Part shown: piece after piece, positions 27,282-34,506 of the stretch
Numbering within the stretch: the first letter of the stretch is position 1
Layout: each line of letters starts with the position of its first letter
NCBI GenBank assembly: GCA_030040855.1
Contig: JASHSL010000597.1
Location: 1 to 34,506, forward strand
Direction of reading: 5' to 3'
DNA length: 34,506 nt
From: Terriglobales bacterium
GTDB lineage: Bacteria; Acidobacteriota; Terriglobia; Terriglobales; Acidobacteriaceae
The notes under the pieces: model-generated
Told to the model about the DNA's origin: nothing
The model's database searches: none
Seen by the model: the letters and a program-made list of their open reading frames with translations, nothing else
Translations under genes and position numbers: made by a program

Positions 27282-27790
27282 GGTCGGTGGCTCTCCAAAA
27301 ACGCTCTCCCTTGATGCTCTTGCTCCAAGTGGAGGTATCGCCCCTCGTGATAGAGGAGCGGGCGGGCACATTCTTTGGGGCCCACCATGTCCACCACTCT
27401 GCCCAGAATGATGCGATGATCACCGCCGGGATAGGTCGCTTCCAGATGGCAGCGGAATACGGCGTTTGACCCGGCCAGCCAGACGAATCCTTTTCCGCGA
27501 AGGCAGTCGAACTTGACTTCCCCGCTGCGTGTGCTCGAGAAATGTCGCGCTACATCCTCCTGGTGCGCGGCCAAAATATTCACAGAAAATCGTCCGGAGC
27601 GCAGGAACGATTCGGCGGATTGGCTTTGATTGTGCGCACAGAACAGAAGCAGAAGCGGATCCAGACTGGCCGAGGTGAGGGAATTCACGGTCAGTCCAAT
27701 CACTTTGCCTGCGTCCTCCCCCAGGACTACGGCCACACCGGTCGTGAACCGGCCAAAGAGACGTCGGTACAGCAGCGCCTGGTCGGTCAT
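27278..27790 (-). CDS. Flavin reductase-like (FMN-binding split barrel), HpaC/HsaB-type reductase
   Basis: MTDQALLYRRLFGRFTTGVAVVLGEDAGKVIGLTVNSLTSASLDPLLLLFCAHNQSQSAESFLRSGRFSVNILAAHQEDVARHFSS..GGDHRIILGRVVDM. ATG at 27790. Confidence 0.93.
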   Translation of the reverse strand: MTDQALLYRRLFGRFTTGVAVVLGEDAGKVIGLTVNSLTSASLDPLLLLFCAHNQSQSAESFLRSGRFSVNILAAHQEDVARHFSSTRSGEVKFDCLRGKGFVWLAGSNAVFRCHLEATYPGGDHRIILGRVVDMVGPKECARPLLYHEGRYLHLEQEHQGRAFLESHRP

Positions 27791-27860
27791 CTCTGCGAGG
27801 TCTCCAAGAGCACCCCCCCACAAACGATGGAAGATTAATGCTCGACGGAGAGGCACGGTC

Positions 27861-27876
27861 TGTATCGGAGTATACA
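27861..27876. promoter_or_regulatory. Candidate Crp/Fnr-family operator TGTAT-cggagt-ATACA upstream of the flavin reductase operon
   Basis: Perfect 5-bp inverted repeat with 6-bp spacer, 71-86 bp upstream of ATG 27790 and downstream of the regulator gene. Shares GTATC-N5-ATACA with the copy at 28630-28645. Confidence 0.5.
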
Positions 27877-27910
27877 TCGCAGAAGACGGCCTCCGCAGCA
27901 GCGCAAGCGG

Positions 27911-28585
27911 TCATTCCATGGGCGATGTCTTCACCAGGATGAGGCCATCTACGATATCGATCTGGTTGGCTTCGCGCAGCGTCCGCAAGGCGCGGGTGAC
28001 GGTTACGCGCGAGGTGCCGGTCATAGCTCCGATCTGCTCGTGCGTCAGCCGTGTGATCAGGAGTTTTCCGCCGGCATGATCAATGGCAAACATCTCCTGC
28101 AATCGGTGAAACAAGTCCATGATCCGACCCTCCGGCTCCCGCGAGGCAAGATGTTCCAGACGCACCGCCAACACCCGCTGCTTCAAACTGGTCACGCGGA
28201 GCAGTGCCGAGGCAAACTCCGGATGCTGGACGAACACCTTTTCCATGCGCGCGGCATCGAATTCAATCGTCTCGCTCTCCTCGACCGCGAGCGCCCGCGA
28301 AAATCGAGGCAGGCGATCAAACGCAGCACCTTCCCCACAGATGGTCTCCGGCCCCATATACTCGAGTACGACTTCGACGCCGTCGACGCGTACGATCGAG
28401 ACCTGCACCAGCCCGGAAATCACAAAATAGAACTTGGTCGAGGTGGTTCCCTGCTCGTAAATTACCTGATTCTTGCGAAATCGACGAGGCTGACCCGAAC
28501 TTGCATGGCCCATGATCTGACGGGCGAGTTCGGGATCGATTCGCCACGTCCCCAACATCTTTCTCGCTTTCGTCCGTTTCTGCAC
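27911..28585 (-). CDS. Crp/Fnr-family transcriptional regulator
   Basis: RRFRKNQVIYEQGTTSTKFYFVISGLVQVSIVRVDGVEVVLEYMGPETICGEGAAFDRLPR (cNMP-binding fold); LLITRLTHEQIGAMTGTSRVTVTRALRTLREANQIDIVDGLILVK (winged HTH). Alternative start at 28558. Confidence 0.95.
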   Translation of the reverse strand: MQKRTKARKMLGTWRIDPELARQIMGHASSGQPRRFRKNQVIYEQGTTSTKFYFVISGLVQVSIVRVDGVEVVLEYMGPETICGEGAAFDRLPRFSRALAVEESETIEFDAARMEKVFVQHPEFASALLRVTSLKQRVLAVRLEHLASREPEGRIMDLFHRLQEMFAIDHAGGKLLITRLTHEQIGAMTGTSRVTVTRALRTLREANQIDIVDGLILVKTSPME

Positions 28586-28629
28586 GGTTCCCCCGGCGGC
28601 CCCTGATCGTGCTGCTCAGATTAGCAGGC

Positions 28630-28645
28630 CGTATCTGGCGATACA
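28630..28645. promoter_or_regulatory. Candidate Crp/Fnr-family operator cGTATctggcgATACa between the regulator and the monooxygenase genes
   Basis: Inverted repeat GTATC-tggc-GATAC in the divergent intergenic region; matches the 27861-27876 site in GTATC-N5-ATACA. Confidence 0.5.
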
Positions 28646-28736
28646 AAACTGCGTACCCCACTCGGTCTAGAGTGCCTTAAGCTACAGTCCCGAAAATGCC
28701 CCCCGACACTTTTTGCCAAGAGAACGGATAGGAAAC

Positions 28737-29954
28737 ATGACGCTGGTCGATGCCAACTTCGAGCGCCGTGCGGGCCAATCGAATGCGGTGGCGCAAAAGG
28801 CACGAGCTTTACGCGGTTGGCTCGAGAGCAAAGCGGAGGAGATCGACGCTGCCAAGCAGATTCCCAAGGAGGTGATGGAGCGTCTGGCCGACGCGGATCT
28901 CTGGCGCATGACCCAGCCGCCGCGCTTCGGCGGGCTGGGCTGCACCCCGCGCGATGCCTGGGAGGCGGTTTTCGAAATCGCCAAGGGTTGCGGTTCGTGT
29001 GCCTGGATTGTCGGCCTCAACAGCGCCAACATCTTGATGTTGGGCAAGTTCTCCGACCAGGCTCAGCGCGACGTCTTCCTGTGCGGCAAGCCCCCCATTG
29101 TTACCATGCTTACCGGCGGAGTGGGTTCCAATCTCACGGCGCACCGCGTCTCAGGGGGCGTGCTGCTGTCCGGCCACTGGCGTTACGCCTCCGGCATCGA
29201 CGTTGCCTCGTGGGCTGGACTGCTGGTGTCGATCCCCAATGCCAACGGCGGCGAACCTGAATCGCACGTGGTGCTAGTACCCCAAGAGGCATTCTCGATT
29301 GACCATTCCAGTTGGAATGTGCTCGGCATGCGCGGCACCGGGAGCAAGGACATTGCTTTAGCGCCGACATTTATTCCAGAACATCGCTGGCTCAGCTGGA
29401 GCCAGCTCCAGCGGGGAGAAAAGCATCCCACGTGCCAGAACCATGAGCTCATTTATGATTGTCCGCTGAACTCCGTCTTTGCCATGTCGGTTTTGGCGCC
29501 CATGCTGGGGGTCGCCTCCGCCGTCGCGGAGGAGTTTCGTGACCTGGTGAAAACGCGAATTAACTCCGGAACCCAGCAGCGACAGCGAGACGACAAGGTG
29601 GCGCAGATCGATGTCGCTTCCGGAGAAGCTACCATGGCGATCCTGCGGCAGAGTCTACTCGACGACGCCGACCTGATGCTCGAAATCACTCAGAGCGGGC
29701 GCTCCCTCACGCCGGAAGAGCGGGGAGCGATTCGAATGCGACTCGCGATCGCAGCCCGGCTGGCGCTGGCAGCGGCGCAGAAGATGTTCTCGGGGCTGGG
29801 TGGAAGTCTGTTGCCGACCGGCTCCCGCGCCGAACGTCTGTTCCGCGACTTGCATGCCATGAGTTCGCATTTCTTGCTCCAGCCGGATGCGATCGGTGAG
29901 GCCTACGGACGGATTTTACTGGGACTCGACCTGCCTCCGGGCGCACGCCTGTGA
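28737..29954 (+). CDS. Group-D flavin-dependent monooxygenase oxygenase component (acyl-CoA dehydrogenase fold, HsaA/HpaH-like)
   Basis: ATG at 28737; ARALRGWLESKAEEIDAAKQIPKEVMERLADADLWRMTQPPRFGGLGCTPRDAWEAVFEIAKGCGSCAWIVGLNS; SGHWRYASGIDVASWAGLLVSI; SWNVLGMRGTGSKDIALAPTFIPEHRW; LFRDLHAMSSHFLLQPDAIGEAYGRILLGLD. Confidence 0.9.
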   Translation: MTLVDANFERRAGQSNAVAQKARALRGWLESKAEEIDAAKQIPKEVMERLADADLWRMTQPPRFGGLGCTPRDAWEAVFEIAKGCGSCAWIVGLNSANILMLGKFSDQAQRDVFLCGKPPIVTMLTGGVGSNLTAHRVSGGVLLSGHWRYASGIDVASWAGLLVSIPNANGGEPESHVVLVPQEAFSIDHSSWNVLGMRGTGSKDIALAPTFIPEHRWLSWSQLQRGEKHPTCQNHELIYDCPLNSVFAMSVLAPMLGVASAVAEEFRDLVKTRINSGTQQRQRDDKVAQIDVASGEATMAILRQSLLDDADLMLEITQSGRSLTPEERGAIRMRLAIAARLALAAAQKMFSGLGGSLLPTGSRAERLFRDLHAMSSHFLLQPDAIGEAYGRILLGLDLPPGARL

Positions 29955-29976
29955 AACAACTTCCTAAGGAGCTTGG

Positions 29977-30393
29977 ATGAAAAAGAAAGAAGCAATGAAT
30001 CCGTCGAGCCGCATCTTTGCCACCAAGGACGGCCCCACAATCTTCGAAAAATTTGGTTACTCAGCCGCGGTGCGGGCTGGCGATTTGGTTTATGTGGCGG
30101 GGCAGATCGGCCTGAATCCAGACGGCTCCCTGCCAACGGATGACGAAGCCCAAATCGTGAATGCATTTGACCGGCTCAAGATCGTTCTCGAAGCTGCGGG
30201 TTGCTCGCTCGAGGACGTCGTAGAATTAGTCAGCTACCACGTGGGGCTGCAGAAACATCTGGCGCGCTTTGTCGAGATCAAGAAGCGTTACATCCCCGCC
30301 CCGTACCCTACCTGGACCATCCTAGAAATTGCAGGACTGGCGCGGCCTGGATTGGTGATCGAGATCAAAGCGGTCGCTTACTCACCTCGCTAG
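29977..30393 (+). CDS. RidA/YjgF/UK114-family protein
   Basis: YSAAVRAGDLVYVAGQIGLNPDGSLPTDDEAQIVNAFDRLKIVLEAAGCSLEDVVELVSYHVGLQKHLARFVEIKKRYIPAPYPTWTILEIAGLARPGLVIEIKAVAYSPR; AAGGAG-like site upstream. Confidence 0.95.
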   Translation: MKKKEAMNPSSRIFATKDGPTIFEKFGYSAAVRAGDLVYVAGQIGLNPDGSLPTDDEAQIVNAFDRLKIVLEAAGCSLEDVVELVSYHVGLQKHLARFVEIKKRYIPAPYPTWTILEIAGLARPGLVIEIKAVAYSPR

Positions 30394-30868
30394 GGCTCTC
30401 CCCGCAAATAGTCCCATATCACTGCTGTCCAAATTGGGCTGGGAACGACGCCGGGGACATGGAAGACAAAGTCGTAGACCTCCCCTCTTGAGGGTCGCGA
30501 ACTTCAGGTTGCGTGCTGCGAACGGCCCTATTTGACCCATGGCCATTTGTCTGATGCTCTCCCAGTTAGGACGAGATGACGGGTTGCCCCATGATTTAGT
30601 CGATGGTGCTCGATTCTGCTGTCTCATTTAAGGGCCAGTTCCAGTTGCTGTTCCAGCGGATGGCAGGTGGAACTGTTCAGCACTTGTGCAAGATCAAGAC
30701 CTTTGCCGGCACCAGCGCCCATGCGGTTTAGACCCAGGCTTAGAGGTTTAGACCGGCACGGATTGCCATGTTGCTTCTGCGCAAATATCACGTTCAGGTT
30801 CGATTGCAACTCGTTTTCTGCAGCTGCGGGCACGGTTCGGCTGGGGGCTGGCGAACTTGCTAGCTTTG

Positions 30869-31006
30869 TTACCGCGGCAGTCGTTGGTGCATCGCGACTT
30901 GTGGGCTTGGCCGGCGCTCGGCTTTGTGCTGGCCAACTGCCAAAGCAAATTCGGTTCGTGAAAACAGTTGCAACAACTGGCTGAAAATGCTGTATACGCG
31001 ACTCAT
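30869..31006 (-). pseudogene. IS4-like transposase N-terminal remnant (DUF4372-like)
   Basis: MSRVYSIFSQLLQLFSRTEFALAVGQHKAERRPSPQ resembles the start of IS4-type transposases (FSQLLQLFPR.EF...HKAERHARGF..), then runs out of similarity. Confidence 0.55.
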
Positions 31007-31159
31007 GGTGCAAGCCTCGCTGAGGGGATTTGGTTCTGGCTGAACCGATCTCACCTCAGCAAAGCTTTCACCTCCGCCCACAGCTTTTCCACAAATAAAG
31101 TTGCAAGGCCGAGTTGCAGTCGAACCCGAACGTGATATTTACGGTGAGAGCCTACTTGT

Positions 31160-31792
31160 TTGAGCTGCACTCTGTGCGAGACGCGTAAGGAGAAGCGCTT
31201 CTGCCCAGCGCTCCATGCCCGCATTTGTGCCGCGTGCTGCGGGACACACCGCGAGCTTACCCTCGATTGTCCCCGCAACTGCACGTATTTGAAGCAAGCG
31301 CGAGAATATGATCGCTGCCGACCCGAGTTGTTCGAGGACGAGCGTTGGTTCGCGCACGTCCAAGTGGACGAGGATCTGCTGGATGCTCACTCTTTTTTGC
31401 TAGAGGACTTGGTGGAAAGCCTTGCGCAAAGTGCCTGGGCGAACAGCACCCTCCGGGATCGGGACGTGATTGAGGCGCTCACCGCCCTTGGCCGCAGTTT
31501 CGAGACGCGCGCCAACTCCGGCTTGCATTATGAACCGACGCGTCCCAGCCTAGCCCAGCAAGCCTTGATCCAGCAGTTGCGTGAAGTCATTGGGGATTAT
31601 GACCAAGAGGGCCGGGAATTGGGTGACACCCATTTGCCTGATAGCGACGCTTTAAAGGCACTGGTTTTTGTCTTACGGCTGGCCCTTGACCGCAGCTCTG
31701 GCCGCCCACTCTCGCGTGGTTTTTTGGACTTCCTGTGCACCGAGTTCAACCAAGACGGGAGCAACACCCACTCCCGCATTGCCTTGCCGTAG
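31160..31792 (+). CDS. Hypothetical protein with N-terminal Cys-rich (putative zinc-binding) module
   Basis: TTG start; MSCTLCETRKEKRFCPALHARICAACCGTHRELTLDCPRNCTYLKQAREYDRCRPE: Cys pattern CxxC-x8-C-x7-CxxCC-x9-C-x3-C, then a helical region. Confidence 0.8.
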   Translation: MSCTLCETRKEKRFCPALHARICAACCGTHRELTLDCPRNCTYLKQAREYDRCRPELFEDERWFAHVQVDEDLLDAHSFLLEDLVESLAQSAWANSTLRDRDVIEALTALGRSFETRANSGLHYEPTRPSLAQQALIQQLREVIGDYDQEGRELGDTHLPDSDALKALVFVLRLALDRSSGRPLSRGFLDFLCTEFNQDGSNTHSRIALP

Positions 31793-31894
31793 TTCGCCGA
31801 GCTTGTTGCTTCCGCCCACATCCCACGGTGCCCGTCCCAGCATATGAAAATAATGAGATTCATTTCAGGTCAAAACGTCAAAATCGGTCCGCAC

Positions 31895-31922
31895 GCGGAG
31901 CGTTTCCTGAAACACGCTCCGC
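31895..31922. repeat. Inverted repeat/hairpin GCGGAGC-GTTTC-CT-GAAAC-AC-GCTCCGC
   Basis: 7-bp outer and 5-bp inner arms separated by a 2-nt bulge, in the 31793-32217 intergenic region. Confidence 0.6.
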
Positions 31923-32217
31923 CTGCACAGCCAGATGTTTGAAAGCCGCGCGCGGCCGGATGTCGCCATCGGCATGCCATGGGAGTAACTGCGCGGTCGG
32001 GCCAGCGCACCTTTGCCTAAGTAGGGAAATCCACATGCACTAAATCTGTCCCATTGACAAACGATTCGGAACATCGCATGCTTGCCATCCAGGTGTGGGG
32101 AGGTTCTTTGCTCACCCAACGTCTCGGCGCCCCGGGGATATGGGCCGAGCGCACCCTCCACCATTACTTTACCTGCGACTAACCCTCTCGACAGATCAGC
32201 AATAAGGAGAAGAATTT

Positions 32218-34220
32218 GTGAGAACTTTGAAGACAGGACTTCTGACCTTGTGTCTGACGCTGGGAACCCTTTCGAGCGCCAGTGCTCAGACCGCAGCCGC
32301 GGTGATGGGGCACCGCGCTGCCTTGCCCTACCCCACGGCGGAAACGCCAAATGCAATCGATCTCGGCCCGCTCACGGCACGGACGGGGACAACCCCGATT
32401 TCGGTCACCATCGCACTCCACTTGCCCGAGCTCAACGAGGCCGAGCGGTTGTTGAAATCGCTCTATACCCCGGGGGACCCACAGTTTCACCGGTTTCTTA
32501 CCGCCAGCCAGTTCGTGGCTCGCTTTGCGCCCGCCGACGCCGACGTCCGAAGAGTCACCGCCGTGCTGGCGCAATACGGGTTGGCGGCCCGACAAACCAC
32601 GGCGACGACGCTCCGGGTGACCGGCAGTCCAGCCGCGATGGAGCGCGCCTTCGCCGTGAGCCTGCATAGCTATGAGGTCCCGGCGCACGGTAACGTCCCC
32701 GGCTATACGTTTCATGCTCCCCTCGCTCGCCCCACGATTCCCAGCGAAATTTCGGGGTTGGTCGCGGGCCTGGTCGGTCTTGACAGCCGTCCCAGCTTCC
32801 GTCCGCGCAGCATAAGGGCTCTCCGAAGCCTGGCGAGGGTACAATCGACAGCGGCATCGACGTCCACGCCTGATCCACCTGGGTTCTGGACGGTGACCGA
32901 CTTTGCCGATTATTACGATGTCCAACCCCTCTACAAAGCGGGTGCGACAGGAAGCGGCCGAACGCTCGCCATCGTCACCCTGGCAAGCTTTACGCCGAGC
33001 GACGCCTTTGCCTATTGGCATGCAGTCGGGCTTACGGTGTCTCCGAAGCGCCTCCGCATCATCAACATCGATGGCGGACCTGGGGCGCCGAGCGACGCAT
33101 CCGGTTCCGTCGAGACTGCCGTCGACGTTGAGCAGTCGGGAGGAGTGGCTCCGGGAGCGAACATCATCGTCTATCAGGCACCCAACACCAACCAATCCTT
33201 CCTTGACGCCTTTGCGGCGGCTATAGATTCCAACTCGGCAGAGACGCTATCAACCAGCTGGGGCGAGTGGGAGGGGTTCGAAAACCTGGAAAACGGCCCG
33301 GTGACCGACCCGATTACCGGGCAGACGGTGAGTTTCAATCAGGCATTGCACGAACAGCTGCTTCGCGCCGCCATCCAGGGACAATCCTTTTTCACCGCGT
33401 CGGGGGACGGTGGGGCCTACGAAGCCAATTACGACCTGGGTTGCTACGGGCCATTCTCACCCTCGGTAGCGGATAGCTGTAGCCTAACGCTCAGCGTCGG
33501 TTCTCCCGGGGTGGACACGGCAATGACCGCCGGCGGCGGCACCACCTTGGCCGGGGTTCAGAAATTTTGTCTCAACGCGGCTTGCACTCAGTCCTTCGAC
33601 GTCGATGTCCCCCACGAGAGGGTATGGGCGTGGGATTACCTGGAGGGTTTGTGCAGGGTTTGTGCAAGGCTCTTGGGACCCCCAATCCCATCACCTGTGG
33701 AATCTTCCCCGTGGGCAGCGGCGGAGGGGTTAGCATCATCTTCCCCGTGCCCTCCTACCAGCTTGGCGTTCGCGGCGTTCAACTCAGCCAGCCCCATCAG
33801 CTTTTCGAAGGGTTTGGACTGTTTTATCCCCTGCCGGCGTTCTTTGCTGGCCGTAACGTCCCGGATGTGTCGTTCAATGCCGATCCCGACACAGGCTACG
33901 TGATCTACTACACGTCGTCGGTTTCCGGATTTGAGATTATCCCGTTCGTCGGTGGCACGAGCTTTGTGGCGCCGCAACTGAACGGGGTTACGGCCCTTTT
34001 GGGACAATATTTGCACGACAGACGAATTGGATTGCTGAACTTCGCGTTCTACGATCTCGCGGCCAGGGGTCAGGCCTATACGGGTCCGAACCCGCCGTTT
34101 CACGCGATACCCTACGGCGACAACTGGTTCTATCGCGGCAGCAAGGAATACAATCCTGCAGTCGGCATTGGCACCATGGACGTCGCTAACTTCGCGAAAA
34201 TCCTTCGCACTCAATTCTAG
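32218..34220 (+). pseudogene. S53 (sedolisin/pro-kumamolisin) peptidase, frame disrupted by an 11-bp tandem duplication
   Basis: GTG start preceded by aaggagaag; signal peptide; pro-kumamolisin activation domain LNEAERLLKSLYTPGDPQFHRFLTASQFVARFAP; GSVETAVDVEQSGGVAPGANIIVY (catalytic Glu/Asp); QSFFTASGDGGAYEA. After the frame switch near 33656: NPITCGIFPVGSGGGVSIIFPVPSYQ..RNVPDVSFNADPDTGYVIYY..FVGGTSFVAPQLNGVTALL (catalytic Ser, GTS). Confidence 0.9.
33645..33666 (+). repeat. Exact 11-bp tandem duplication (GGGTTTGTGCA x2) inside the S53 gene
   Basis: ggagGGGTTTGTGCAGGGTTTGTGCAaggctc, where the first copy begins at 33645. Deleting one copy restores ...YLEGLCKALGTPNPITCG... Confidence 0.9.
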
Positions 34221-34246
34221 CTTTTCGTGGGCTTTGCCTGCGAGCT

Positions 34247-34273
34247 ACGGGCGGTTCCTCCGCCCGTTTTTTT
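34247..34273 (+). terminator. Rho-independent terminator downstream of the S53 gene
   Basis: ACGGGCGG-ttcct-CCGCCCGT followed by a T-tract; perfect 8-bp GC-rich stem 26 bp after the stop codon. Confidence 0.9.
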
Positions 34274-34506
34274 CTTGCGGTTGGCGGCGAACCCCATGCC
34301 CTGGTCACGCCAGGACACGGAGCGGCTGTCCCGATTCTGGCCTGCCTCCGCGAAGCCTCCCCCTAAATGGCGGGAAGGCACCGATCGGACCGGTGCACAC
34401 CCGCCGACCTTATCTTAGACTCTTGAGCGAGATTCCACGGCCGACACCGACCCTGCAGGCAGAGCTTAGACAGGATCGATCCCGATATGACGCAGATGAT
34501 GGAGGA

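Noticed and set aside
34380-34402. Short inverted repeat GCACCG-atcgga-CCGGTGC near the right edge
   Set aside because: Short GC-rich arms without a T-tract; expected by chance at this base composition.
1-34506. CRISPR arrays, tRNA or rRNA genes, prophage structural genes
   Set aside because: No regularly spaced direct repeats, no tRNA cloverleaf or rRNA signature and no phage structural motifs were seen while reading; a tRNAscan/Infernal run would be needed to exclude small RNAs formally.

Overview
The window reads as high-GC chromosomal DNA, probably from an Acidobacteriota-like organism. That placement is an inference from a giant TonB-dependent receptor with an N-terminal carboxypeptidase-regulatory-like domain, acid-type secreted peptidases and the overall gene style. 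Main contents: (i) an edge-truncated esterase gene (1-351); (ii) a decaying segment (about 0.66-2.93 kb) with a multiply frameshifted tadC, an IS110-family transposase remnant and a broken nucleotidyltransferase gene behind an intact small ORF; (iii) an OmpA-like protein, an alpha-carbonic anhydrase and a NiCoT Ni/Co permease; (iv) a G1/A4 (eqolisin) peptidase interrupted by one frameshift; (v) a divergent locus with TonB receptor and secreted ADP-ribosylglycohydrolase-like protein on one strand, and on the other a glycosidase-like/FGE-fold fusion followed by a very compact run of class I aldolase, NAD-kinase-like kinase, Zn-dehydrogenase and a complete ECF transporter (S, duplicated ATPase, T). 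This is the best candidate here for an undescribed uptake and catabolic system; (vi) a homogentisate/aromatic catabolic locus (fahA, uncharacterised 300-aa protein, hmgA, MBL-fold protein, flavin reductase, Crp/Fnr regulator, group-D flavin monooxygenase, RidA) with a shared palindrome GTAT-N6-ATAC in both intergenic regions flanking the regulator; (vii) an IS4-like remnant, a Cys-rich protein and an S53 (sedolisin) peptidase gene broken by an exact 11-bp tandem duplication, followed by a clear intrinsic terminator. All family names come from reading motifs in the translations; no database search was run.
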